Shown here: positions 45,468 through 53,853 of the stretch, one piece after another
How positions within the stretch are numbered: position 1 is the first letter of the stretch
How the letters are laid out: every line of letters begins with the position of its first letter
Origin: Flavobacteriales bacterium
Lineage (GTDB): Bacteria > Bacteroidota > Bacteroidia > Flavobacteriales_F > PHOS-HE28
DNA length: 64,000 bases
Reading direction: 5' to 3'
Assembly: GCA_016710015.1 (NCBI GenBank)
Contig: JADJLR010000001.1
Location: 372,001-436,000, forward strand
Notes under the pieces: generated by a model
What the model saw: only the letters and a program-made list of their open reading frames with translations
Database searches by the model: none
What the model was told of the DNA's origin: nothing
Position numbers and translations under genes: made by a program

Positions 45468-46960
45468 GCGCGTTCCTTCTGCTCGTTGGTATCCGGTCCC
45501 ACAGTGGCTTGCTGTTGATGCGCGTGCTTGCGTGCGAAAAGGGCAGCGCCGAGCGAGACTATGAATTGTGGTTGGTCCGGGATGATGACCTCCTGTCCGA
45601 ATCGCTCGGAGAGGATGGTCTTGAAGTAAGGGTGGTAGGCGATGACACCGCCCACGAGGTAGATCGGCAGGCCGGCTTCCATGCGGATCTTGTAGATGCG
45701 GTTGGCTACGCTGAGATAGATGCCTTTGGCGATGTCCTCCACGGGCATCTCCTCGAAGATCCAGCCCATGATCTCGGTCTTGGCGAAGACGGTGCAGAAG
45801 CTGTTGAGCTCCTTCATCGCCTCGGATCGCCCGGCCAGCTCGCTCATGTTGCGCAGGTCGATCTCGGCGCGTTCGGCCACTTCGGTGATGAAGGCACCCG
45901 TACCCGCCGCGCACTTGTTGTTCATGTAGAACTCCTCCACCTTGCCTCCGTCGCCGGCGCGGATCAGCTTGATGTCCTCGGCGCCGATGTCCACGATGTT
46001 CTTGCGGCCGAGATACAGGGAATCGATCGCGAAGGCCGCACAACTCACTTCGGTCTTGGTGGTGTCAGCAGCGGGGAAATGCTCGCGGCCATACCCCGAT
46101 GCGCAGACCCCAGCCACATCATAGCGGCCCTTGATATCCTCGAGCGCCCCGTACAAGGCGTTCTTGTCGCGGTTCAGCGTACGCAGCAACTCGCGGTACA
46201 CCACTTCGCCCGCCTCATCGATGACGCTGATCTTGGTGTAGTACGAACCGATATCGACACCCACGTAGTGGCCTCCCGCACTTGCCTCCTTGATCGCACC
46301 TGTGCCCTTTACCGCGAACATTCCGGCCAGGGCCAGTGGTTCCGGCTCTTCCAACGTGGCCCCTTTCTTCGTGTGTGCCTGCACCAGGTTCGTGAAGAGC
46401 AGGTTGAGCGGCGTGCGTACATAATGCTTCCGACCGTACTTGACGAACTGCCCGTTGAAGTGTTCGATCTCGGTCTGTTGGTTCTTCATCATGTCCACTG
46501 CCAGCGAAGGGAAGTGGTTGCCGGCCTTGCGCAGGTAGCGCATGCACAGCTTGATGAAATTGTCCCCGAAGCGGATGTCCTCGGCCTTGGCCACCTGCAC
46601 ACTTTCCTCGATCACCTGTTCGATGATCTCCGCCATGCCCGGCTGCTCCATGGCCTCGCGGATCGTAAGGCGTGAAATGCCGCAAAGCGCGCTGAGCGAG
46701 GAGTTGAGGATGGTCTTCTCCCACACCTTGTCCACCAGGGAGAACGAATCGACGACCAAGGTGTCCAGATCCACGCTGGCGAGTATTTCGGCGAACCTCT
46801 GCGCGAAGACCTCCTGGGTGTCGTCCACGGAGGCGATGTAGTTGGGTGCGTTGAAGAAGGTGACGTTGACCGCATTGGGCTTGGCCAGGTTACCGGCGAA
46901 ATTGAGCACCATGCGAAAGGTGTACTGTTCCCCGAACACGTCGGCCACGGGTTCTTCCAC
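45464..46960 (-). CDS. Ketopantoate-reductase C-domain fused to BcrA/BcrD-type activator ATPase
   Basis: In one unbroken frame, residues 1 to about 200 match the helical C-terminal domain of ketopantoate reductase-like (ApbA/PanE) proteins (FRMVLNFAGNLAKPNAVNVT, LCMRYLRKAGNHFPSLAVDM). Residues about 230-490 form an ASKHA ATPase of the BcrA/BadF/HgdC activator family: YVGVDIGSYYTKI, then Cys350 in NKCAAGTGAF and Cys389 in SFCTVFAKTEI, which would bind the dimer-bridging [4Fe-4S] cluster. The matching NADP-binding N-terminal domain lies directly upstream in another frame (46890-47312). Such activators drive low-potential electron transfer with ATP. Its likely partner is the BcrB-like protein encoded next to it. 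I know of no described protein with this combination. Confidence 0.85.
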   Translation of the reverse strand: MEEPVADVFGEQYTFRMVLNFAGNLAKPNAVNVTFFNAPNYIASVDDTQEVFAQRFAEILASVDLDTLVVDSFSLVDKVWEKTILNSSLSALCGISRLTIREAMEQPGMAEIIEQVIEESVQVAKAEDIRFGDNFIKLCMRYLRKAGNHFPSLAVDMMKNQQTEIEHFNGQFVKYGRKHYVRTPLNLLFTNLVQAHTKKGATLEEPEPLALAGMFAVKGTGAIKEASAGGHYVGVDIGSYYTKISVIDEAGEVVYRELLRTLNRDKNALYGALEDIKGRYDVAGVCASGYGREHFPAADTTKTEVSCAAFAIDSLYLGRKNIVDIGAEDIKLIRAGDGGKVEEFYMNNKCAAGTGAFITEVAERAEIDLRNMSELAGRSEAMKELNSFCTVFAKTEIMGWIFEEMPVEDIAKGIYLSVANRIYKIRMEAGLPIYLVGGVIAYHPYFKTILSERFGQEVIIPDQPQFIVSLGAALFARKHAHQQQATVGPDTNEQKERA

Positions 46961-47312
46961 ATCGATGCCGTTCTGTGCGCAGATGATGAAGGGCTTTCCA
47001 GCGCCTTGCGCCGAGCAACTCCTCGATCACCGCACGGGTGTGGTACACCTTGATGGCAAGGATGATCACGTCCGGCTTTTCCGCCGCGAGTTCGCTTGCT
47101 GTGTGAAAGGCCTGGTCGGGCCGCACATGCCTGGCCATCTTCCCCTCCAAGCGAAGGCCGTCCTTGCGGATGAGGTCCACGCGTTCCTTGTTGCGATCAC
47201 AGATGGTGACATGACAGCCAGCCTCCTTCAGGTGAACGGCAAGGATCTGGCCTACCGGCCCCATGCCGACCACGCCCACCTTCAATGTTCCCTTCTGTTC
47301 TTCCATGACCAT
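46890..47312 (-). CDS. N-terminal NADP domain of the ketopantoate-reductase/ATPase fusion, split by frameshift
   Basis: This frame encodes KVGVVGMGPVGQILAVHLKE, the Rossmann loop (GMGPVG, residues about 16-21) of the ketopantoate reductase-like family, up to VIEELLGAR. It then runs out of frame near 47000. The other frame picks up GKPFIICAQNGID and continues into the C-domain/ATPase gene. A one-base change restores a single protein of about 610 residues. The ATG at 47312 overlaps the stop of the upstream BcrB-like gene (TGATG), indicating translational coupling. ATGs at 47312 and 47306 are both possible. Confidence 0.75.
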   Translation of the reverse strand: MVMEEQKGTLKVGVVGMGPVGQILAVHLKEAGCHVTICDRNKERVDLIRKDGLRLEGKMARHVRPDQAFHTASELAAEKPDVIILAIKVYHTRAVIEELLGARRWKALHHLRTERHRCGRTRGRRVRGTVHLSHGAQFRR

Positions 47313-48502
47313 CAGGTGAGTTGTTCGATGAAGGCCTCGATCTTGGTGTGGCTCTGGCCTTCGCTGTAAAAGCGCAGGTCGCAGAGGTCGCCCTCCAGCA
47401 CCAGGGTCTCCACACCCGCCTGCTCCTTGAGGCGTTGGGGCATGCCGAAACGTGCGTTGGAGTTGTTGAAGCAGGTCTTGGCATCGTGGAAGATGACGCC
47501 GTCGATCCGGAAGTCCTTGACCATGCGTGTGAGGATCTCCGTCTTCGCGCGCTCACTCCGATTGATGAAGATCTCCGTATAGGCGAGCGCACTGGAAGCG
47601 AAGGGGTCGCGCTCGTCGAACGCATCGAACACCCAGCTATTGCAGTAGGTGGAAGCCACCACGGCCGCGCTGTTCTTGGCGAAAAGTTCGCTCAATGTCC
47701 GGAGCTTGCCCCAGATCGGCATACCGTCCCAATAGATGCGGCAGGCCTCTTTCGCAACGGCCCCTTCTCCCCTGGCGACCATGCCCTGCAGTTCCTTGAG
47801 CAACAGCGCGTAGTAGTCCTTCGCCTCCTGCGTGCCACGCAACACCACGATGGGCCCCATGTGGATGGTGGCATCGAAGAAGTTGATCGGCGCCGGGCTG
47901 TTGGTGGCCGTTGCCAGCACGGACTTCCACAGCTCGGTGGCCTCGCGGCTCAGGCGCAGTGTTTCGCGGAAGCGGTCGATGTCGAAGGTTGTGCCGGTGA
48001 TCTGTTCGCATAGCGGCACGAGGGCCTCGAACTGCTTGGCCACGTCCTGCACATGCACATCGGTCACCTGGTCCAGATAGCGCGGAGGGGTAATGCCGAA
48101 TACGGGCGCTTGGTGCTCCTTGGCGAAATAGGTGAACCAGTCCTGCACCTCGCGGCACTGGTTGGTGTTGTACACGATCAGGTCCGGCCGGGGCGGTTCA
48201 TCCAAGCCGTACTGCTTCTTCAGGGGCGTGGTGCCACTGAGGTGCGCACCGATGTCGCTGGTGAGGTAGGAGCAGATGTCCCCCGAATAACCCGCCTTGA
48301 CCGCGGCAGGGATCAGGTCTCCGGAGGTACGCGTGGCACCGAGCAGTGCGCCATGGTTCTCGGGAAAGTAGACCTCGAAGCCGAAGGATCGCAGCAGTTC
48401 GGCGGGCCCCACGCTGGTACACCAGGCCACCGGGGCGCGCATGCCCTGGAAGTAGGCGGTCATCAGCCGCTTCAGTTCGGTGGTGGCCTGTATCGTGTGC
48501 AT
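47312..48502 (-). CDS. BcrB-like 2-hydroxyacyl-CoA dehydratase family protein (extra copy)
   Basis: A 396-residue paralogue of BcrB in the 2-hydroxyacyl-CoA dehydratase D-component superfamily. Cys77 (GDICSYLTSDIG), Cys116 (YNTNQCREVQDW) and Cys344 (HDAKTCFNNSNA) align with BcrB cysteines in EDVCTYVKCDIG, SYTGCFTFMKWF and KSCNSFSAG, so one [4Fe-4S] cluster is probably bound. The ARYCMGCYTN stretch of BcrB is replaced by ALAYTEIFIN. It is not needed for the known four-subunit reductase. It is coupled by overlap to the activator-ATPase fusion downstream and starts one base after the CoA ligase gene, so the three probably act together. The substrate is unknown. Confidence 0.85.
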   Translation of the reverse strand: MHTIQATTELKRLMTAYFQGMRAPVAWCTSVGPAELLRSFGFEVYFPENHGALLGATRTSGDLIPAAVKAGYSGDICSYLTSDIGAHLSGTTPLKKQYGLDEPPRPDLIVYNTNQCREVQDWFTYFAKEHQAPVFGITPPRYLDQVTDVHVQDVAKQFEALVPLCEQITGTTFDIDRFRETLRLSREATELWKSVLATATNSPAPINFFDATIHMGPIVVLRGTQEAKDYYALLLKELQGMVARGEGAVAKEACRIYWDGMPIWGKLRTLSELFAKNSAAVVASTYCNSWVFDAFDERDPFASSALAYTEIFINRSERAKTEILTRMVKDFRIDGVIFHDAKTCFNNSNARFGMPQRLKEQAGVETLVLEGDLCDLRFYSEGQSHTKIEAFIEQLT

Positions 48503-48503
48503 G

Positions 48504-50249
48504 TCAAGCGATCTTGCGCCCTGCGGTGGTGATGTCGTCCAGCTTGATGATGTACACCTCCTCGTCCAGCGGATGGTTGGCACCGTACAGGTTTTCCAGA
48601 TGTGCGCGGTACACTTCCACCACGTTGCGCGGTGCCACCTTCATGCTCGGCGTTAGGGTGTTGTTGGCCAGAGAGAGTTCCCCGTCGATGATCATCGCGG
48701 CCTTGATCTTGGCGAACTTCTGGCCGATGCCGCAGTTGGCATCGTGCAGGCAGCCGTGCAGGCACTTGCCCAGCTCGTCCAGGCTGCGCGGGCAGAAGCA
48801 GCCTTCCATGGGGCTGAGCCTGTAATCGGGATGCTCCAGCTGTTTCTTGTTGGGAAAGAGCAGCGCGATGGGGTATTCCTGTCCGCTACCCACCACCATG
48901 GCGAAGGAGATATAGTGGCACTTGAACTCGATGAGCTTCTCGAGGTCCGAGGGAATCACCTTCTCACCATTGCTCAGCTTGAAGATGCGGTCCTTGCGCG
49001 TGATCAACTTCAGGCCATCGGGCAGCAGCTCGCCCACGTCGCCGGTGTGGAAGAAGCCATCGGCGTCGAACAGTCCCATATTGGCCTCGTCGTTCTTGTA
49101 ATAGCTGCACATCACATTGGGGCCTTTCACCAGCACCTCGCCATCATCGGCCAAGCGAAGGGTGATGCCGGGCAAGGGTTTGCCCACCACACCGGGGGCT
49201 CGTTTCACGGCGGGATCGGTAAGGGTGCAGCAGGGTGAGGTCTCCGTGAGGCCCCAGCCCTCGATCACCGGAACACCGCGCCGCTCAAACTCCTCGGAGA
49301 GCTTCTGTGGCAGTGCCGCTGCGGCGGTGAAGATGAACTTGAGCCCGGCGTGGAAGAACAAGCGCTCGGCCTCCGCATCGTGCCGCGTGAGGTCCACCAG
49401 GGCCTGGTACACCTTGGGGACACTGAAGAAGACCGTGGGGCGCACCAACTTCCAATTCGCCATGATCTCCTGGGGGTCCTTGCCGTAGCCGGACTCCAAG
49501 TGCAACGTGGCACCGGTGCGCAGTGCGGTGAATAACTCGAAGATGCCGCCGAAGCTGTGGTGCCAAGGCAAGTAGCTGAGGAAACGATCCTCCGGTCCAA
49601 GGTCCCAGAGTTGGGCCAGGGCCGCTTGTTGGGAAAGGATGTTGCGGTGGCTCAACTGCACGCATTTGGGCGTGCCCATGGTGCCCGAGGTGTACATGTT
49701 GAGGCAAAGCGCATCGGGATCGGCATCAGTGAACAAGGCATCGGGGCCGCTCAGCGGTGCTGCAAGCAGATCACTGAACTGCACCAAATTGCTCCACTTC
49801 CCTTTGTCCACGGCATCGAAGCTGAACACATGGTCCAAGGGAAGTTCGGGGTCGAGCCGCTCCAACTGCAGTTCACCGGCAACGGCGAGGAAGCGGGCAT
49901 CGCTGTGCTGGATCAACAGCTCCGCCGTCTCCTTGTGGAAGAAGGCGAAAATGGGCACGGCTATTCCGCCCGAGGCCATCACGGCCAGTTCCATCCGGAG
50001 CATCTCCGACCGGTTCGGGGAGAAGATCACCAGCTTGTCGCCCGGCAGAAAGCCATAGTGCGCACGCAGGTTGTGGGCGATGGCCCGCACGTCGGCCAGG
50101 AGCGTGTTCCAACTGATGCCTTGATAGACACCATCGTGCTTTTCAGCGTACACCAAGCGGTCGCCGAAGGCGGTAGCGTTGCGCTCCAACAGGGTGGCCA
50201 CGTTGGGGATCAACGCGCTGGGATCAAGATGGGGGCCGCTCTGTTGCAT
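48504..50249 (-). CDS. AMP-forming acyl/aryl-CoA ligase with cysteine-rich insert
   Basis: A 581-residue adenylate-forming enzyme. The P-loop-like motif YTSGTMGTPK is at 186-195, GWGLTETSP at 331-339, and the catalytic lysine is probably Lys537 in TPSMKV. It would activate a carboxylic acid, perhaps benzoate or 4-hydroxybenzoate for this pathway, although overall it looks more like long-chain acyl-CoA synthetases than BclA-type ligases. A stretch with five cysteines (484, 486, 496, 500, 506) in the C-terminal region is atypical and might bind metal. The gene begins about 140 bp after bcrD and abuts the BcrB-like gene. Confidence 0.82.
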   Translation of the reverse strand: MQQSGPHLDPSALIPNVATLLERNATAFGDRLVYAEKHDGVYQGISWNTLLADVRAIAHNLRAHYGFLPGDKLVIFSPNRSEMLRMELAVMASGGIAVPIFAFFHKETAELLIQHSDARFLAVAGELQLERLDPELPLDHVFSFDAVDKGKWSNLVQFSDLLAAPLSGPDALFTDADPDALCLNMYTSGTMGTPKCVQLSHRNILSQQAALAQLWDLGPEDRFLSYLPWHHSFGGIFELFTALRTGATLHLESGYGKDPQEIMANWKLVRPTVFFSVPKVYQALVDLTRHDAEAERLFFHAGLKFIFTAAAALPQKLSEEFERRGVPVIEGWGLTETSPCCTLTDPAVKRAPGVVGKPLPGITLRLADDGEVLVKGPNVMCSYYKNDEANMGLFDADGFFHTGDVGELLPDGLKLITRKDRIFKLSNGEKVIPSDLEKLIEFKCHYISFAMVVGSGQEYPIALLFPNKKQLEHPDYRLSPMEGCFCPRSLDELGKCLHGCLHDANCGIGQKFAKIKAAMIIDGELSLANNTLTPSMKVAPRNVVEVYRAHLENLYGANHPLDEEVYIIKLDDITTAGRKIA

Positions 50250-50389
50250 GTCGCAGGTATTTGATCAAGTCATGGACCGGAACGATCGGCACTGTCCAGT
50301 GAAAAGTGTTCGCGCCATGCAGGCACCCCGTTCGCTCGACGAGGCTCCATTGGAATGACTGTTACCGCTTGCCATGGTGTTCTCCACGG

Positions 50390-51241
50390 TCAATTGGTCT
50401 CCAGGGTCCGTTGCAGTTCCTTTTCGCGCAGCCTCTTGTCGCGGAACCCGCCCCAGAGCGCGGCACCGATGGCCCCGGCGTAGATCGCATCGGGATGGGT
50501 GCGCACCTCGAAGCCCTTGCTGCTTTCCTCCAGGGCCTCGTTGATGGCCTGGATCATGCCCTTGTTCAGCGCCATGCCACCGGTGAGCACGATGGGCGAG
50601 ACGGCTTTCAAGGAACTCATCAATTTGATGATGCGCGATGCGATGCTGATGTGGATGCCCTTGATGATGTCCGGTGTGGCGATGCCCCGCGAGACCATGT
50701 TGATCACGTCCGTTTCGGCCAGCACGGCGCAAATGCCGGAGCTTACCTCGGGCTGGGTGGCGGACAGCGAAACGTCACCCACCTCTTCGATGCTCAGGCC
50801 GAGGTAGCGCGAGATGTTCTCCAGGAACTGGCCGGATCCGGATGCGCATTGCCCGGTCATCTTGTAGTCCTCCACGCGTGCCTCCGGAGAGATCCGCACG
50901 GCCCGGACATAGAGCGCACCCAGGTCCACCACGGTGCGTGCCTCGGGGAAGAAGTAGTTGCCCCCGCGCGCATGGGTGGTCATGCCGTAGAAGTGGCCGC
51001 GCTTGCGCTTCACCATGTCCCCTTCTCCCGTGCTGGCGAGGTAGGCGATGTCCTCGTACCGGAGCTTGTTGCGCTCCAGCATGGACTGCACCATTTCATC
51101 CCCCAAGGTGGAAGGGTCGCGTTTCCGGATCTTCTCCGTGCGCTTGTCGATCACTTTGGGATCCTCGTTGTAGTCCATGAGCACCAACTTGATGAAGTTG
51201 CTGCCCACATCGATACCCATGGTGTATGTGCGTTGCTCCAT
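50390..51241 (-). CDS. bcrD: Benzoyl-CoA reductase subunit D (ATPase)
   Basis: A 283-residue ASKHA ATPase, the length of Thauera BcrD (282). MGIDVGSNFIKLVLMDY forms the phosphate-binding site. Cys132 (GQCASGSGQF) and Cys171 (SGICAVLAETD) are the ligands that, together with BcrA, hold the bridging [4Fe-4S] cluster. The BcrAD module hydrolyses two ATP per electron pair to drive ring reduction by BcrBC. Here bcrD is separated from bcrA by a saccharopine-dehydrogenase-like gene, an unusual gene order. Confidence 0.93.
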   Translation of the reverse strand: MEQRTYTMGIDVGSNFIKLVLMDYNEDPKVIDKRTEKIRKRDPSTLGDEMVQSMLERNKLRYEDIAYLASTGEGDMVKRKRGHFYGMTTHARGGNYFFPEARTVVDLGALYVRAVRISPEARVEDYKMTGQCASGSGQFLENISRYLGLSIEEVGDVSLSATQPEVSSGICAVLAETDVINMVSRGIATPDIIKGIHISIASRIIKLMSSLKAVSPIVLTGGMALNKGMIQAINEALEESSKGFEVRTHPDAIYAGAIGAALWGGFRDKRLREKELQRTLETN

Positions 51242-51250
51242 TGTTCCGTG

Positions 51251-52393
51251 TTAAGCTCTTCCCAATTGCATTTCCACTGTTCGTTGCGTGCACTGTACGC
51301 CGCGTTCCTCCAGGTGGTCCATCACCGCTTGGAAGCAGGTTTCATCCGCGCCGACGAACTCCGGAGGGCAGATCCCCTTTCGGGTGAACGAGCCCTGGAG
51401 CAACAGTTCGGCGACGGCGGTACAGGTATAGCCCGTGGTGCGCGCCATGGAGCTGATGCCGCCCTCGCGATCGAAGCGGTCCAGCAGGTCATGGACGTGC
51501 GTCCCTTCTGCGTTCTTCAACGTCACGCGCATCACGGTGAGGTCCTCGTCGTTCGGCTTCATTTCCCACAGCGGGAACAGCAGTTTGCTCGTCAAGCGCA
51601 AGGGCGATACCAGCGTGCCGTCCACATCGATGGGTTCCGGGGAGAACAGGCCCGTGGCGCGGAACACCTTCATCAACTCGGCGTGTCCGGGATAGCGAAG
51701 GGTGCGCTCCACCAGGTGTGGAACCTCGGGCATGGTGGTCAGCAGCGTGCGCAGACCGTCGGTGTTGAAAGCCTCGAGCGTGCCTACACCTTCCCACTCC
51801 ATCTCCTCTATTTCGCTCAATGCTTCGCGTTCCACGTTGCGTCCGTTCACCCGCATGTGTACCGGGCGCGTGTACTCCTCGATCACGTCGGCGGGCGAGA
51901 AGACGGCCTTGTAGCCGAAGGGCCATTCGGGAGTGCTGGGCAACCCACCCACAAGGCATTCATAGCTGGTGAGGGGGCTCTGCCGGTGATGATGACCGGC
52001 GATGATGTTGCACAGTCCGGGCGCCACGCCGCAATCGACCACGGCAGTAACGTTCTTCTCCCGCGCGATCTCGTCCAGAGCAAGTGGATCCTCCGGGAAG
52101 AAGGAGATGTCCACCACGTTGCGCCCTGCCTCTATCACCGTGCGCAGGGTGGCGAAGCCCAAGGCACCGGGCACGGCACCGATGATCAGGTCGAACGGGA
52201 GCACCGCCTTCGCCAAGGCTTTCCGATCGGTGACATCGAGCACGAGCGGGGTGATCGGATGTTGCCGTGCGAGCGCATCGAGCGCAGCGGGATCGCGATC
52301 GGCACTGGTAACGAGATGCCTACGGCACAGATCGATGGCGATCGCCTTTCCGATCAGACCTGCACCAAGGACCAGTACCTTCTTTTTGCTCAT
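51251..52393 (-). CDS. Saccharopine dehydrogenase family protein
   Basis: A 380-residue NAD(P)-dependent oxidoreductase with the Rossmann loop GAGLIGKAIA (residues about 10-19). The domain order is that of saccharopine/carboxynorspermidine dehydrogenases: DFIIGAVPG-like DLIIGAVPGALG, then DISFFPEDPLALDEIARE, CGVAPGLCNIIAGH and the C-terminal SSMARTTGYTCTAVAELLL. In lysine metabolism such enzymes act on imines or amino acids, and nothing in known benzoyl-CoA pathways needs this. It sits between bcrA (7 bp) and bcrD (9 bp), so it is firmly in the operon. The role is unknown. Confidence 0.85.
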   Translation of the reverse strand: MSKKKVLVLGAGLIGKAIAIDLCRRHLVTSADRDPAALDALARQHPITPLVLDVTDRKALAKAVLPFDLIIGAVPGALGFATLRTVIEAGRNVVDISFFPEDPLALDEIAREKNVTAVVDCGVAPGLCNIIAGHHHRQSPLTSYECLVGGLPSTPEWPFGYKAVFSPADVIEEYTRPVHMRVNGRNVEREALSEIEEMEWEGVGTLEAFNTDGLRTLLTTMPEVPHLVERTLRYPGHAELMKVFRATGLFSPEPIDVDGTLVSPLRLTSKLLFPLWEMKPNDEDLTVMRVTLKNAEGTHVHDLLDRFDREGGISSMARTTGYTCTAVAELLLQGSFTRKGICPPEFVGADETCFQAVMDHLEERGVQCTQRTVEMQLGRA

Positions 52394-52400
52394 GGCTCTC

Positions 52401-53831
52401 TCAAGCGACTTTCGCGCTCTTCTTTTGGTCCGGCAGTTCGGCCTTCACATTGCGCCGGGCGAACATGGCACCACCAAGGGCACCCATGAAAATGGAATCG
52501 GTGTGGATGTTGATCGTGATCCCCTCGCCGTAGTTCTCCCGCACCAGTTGGGTGAGGTATTTGATCACGGCCTGGTTGCGGGCTACGCCACCGGTGAAGG
52601 TGAATTCGTTGAACACCCCGCCGGAGCGGGCGATCAGGGACATGGCACGCATGATGATCGCCTTGTGCAGTCCACCGAGGATGTCCTCGCGCTTCTCGCC
52701 CAAGTTCGTCAACTCGCGCAATTCGGCCCCTGCGAACACCGTGCAGGTGCTGCAGATGTTCACCTCCTTCTCGGCCTTCAAGGCCAGTGGTCCCAGTTCG
52801 TTCAGCGAGATGCTCATCTCGTCGGCGATGTATCCCAGATAACGGCCGCATCCGGCAGCGCAGCGATCGTTCATCTGGAAGCTGGTCACCAGTCCGTACT
52901 GGTCCACCTGGATGGCCTTGGTGTCCTGTCCGCCGATGTCGAGCACGGTGCGCGTGTCGGGGAATACGGCATGGGCACCGAAGGCATGGCAGAGGATCTC
53001 CGAGCGGATGCAATCCTCGGGGAAGGGTAGGAGGGCCCTCCCATAACCGGTGCCGGTCATGTTGGCGATGTGGAACTCCAGCCCCGCAACTTCATCGATG
53101 CGTTCGCGCAACGAATCGGCCACGGTGTCGAACTGCCCTTTCAAAAGGTACATCTCCTGATCGAAGGCGGGACCATCCACGATGGTGGTTCCTTGCGGTT
53201 CATCGGGCAGGTTGGCGTACTTGTCCTTGAGCACCTCCATGGCCTCATGCACCAGGGTCTTGAACTCGAACTTCACCACCTCGTTCTCCGCCGGGGTGAT
53301 GCTCTTGTCCCAAACGGTCATCAGCGGTTCGAAGAGTTCGATGGGAAGCAGGGCCACTTGCTCGTTGTATTTCTCCGAGACGATGTCGCGGAAGAACTGG
53401 TTCTTGGCCCCCAGATCGTTGTAGAGATAGTCGTGCTTGATCTTCGGCTTGAAGGCCCGGCGAATGGCGCGGAGATGGCCCAGGATCTCCTCCTGCCGGG
53501 CGGGTTCCTGGAAGAAATCGCGGCAGGTTTTCACCAGCTCATCACCCAAGCGATCCAAGCGCACCTTGAACTGCTCATAGCGGAACACGCTCTCCAGGTC
53601 ATTGATGTACTTGCGGTACTCGGGCCTGGCCTTGAGGTCGGCCTCGAGGTTCTTCTTCAGCACGGAGAAGCGCGCATCATAGACGGCCTCATCGCGGGCG
53701 ATATCCGCCGCCACCGAATAGTTGGCCCGGGTGTTGGTGATCCCCCTGCCGATGATCTCATCCTGCTCGTTGATGATGATCGCCTTGGAGGTTGTGGATC
53801 CAAGGTCGACGCCCAAATAGTACTTGCTCAT
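52401..53831 (-). CDS. bcrA: Benzoyl-CoA reductase subunit A (ATPase)
   Basis: A 476-residue ASKHA ATPase with YLGVDLGSTTSKAII at the start and the cluster cysteines Cys324 (DRCAAGCGR) and Cys363 (STCTVFAGAE). Between the two halves of the fold is the long insertion (about residues 50-240) typical of BcrA, including the KIKHDYLYNDLGAKN segment. Thauera BcrA has about 438 residues, so this one is somewhat longer. The size difference between the large BcrA and small BcrD is the mark of the Thauera (bcr) type as opposed to the Azoarcus (bzd) type. Confidence 0.93.
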   Translation of the reverse strand: MSKYYLGVDLGSTTSKAIIINEQDEIIGRGITNTRANYSVAADIARDEAVYDARFSVLKKNLEADLKARPEYRKYINDLESVFRYEQFKVRLDRLGDELVKTCRDFFQEPARQEEILGHLRAIRRAFKPKIKHDYLYNDLGAKNQFFRDIVSEKYNEQVALLPIELFEPLMTVWDKSITPAENEVVKFEFKTLVHEAMEVLKDKYANLPDEPQGTTIVDGPAFDQEMYLLKGQFDTVADSLRERIDEVAGLEFHIANMTGTGYGRALLPFPEDCIRSEILCHAFGAHAVFPDTRTVLDIGGQDTKAIQVDQYGLVTSFQMNDRCAAGCGRYLGYIADEMSISLNELGPLALKAEKEVNICSTCTVFAGAELRELTNLGEKREDILGGLHKAIIMRAMSLIARSGGVFNEFTFTGGVARNQAVIKYLTQLVRENYGEGITINIHTDSIFMGALGGAMFARRNVKAELPDQKKSAKVA

Positions 53832-53853
53832 GGCCGATCGTTTGTCGTTGGGT

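Noticed and set aside
50306..52489. 727-codon open frame opposite bcrD and the saccharopine-dehydrogenase-like gene
   Set aside because: Same reason; both opposite-strand genes have strong motifs and this frame has none.
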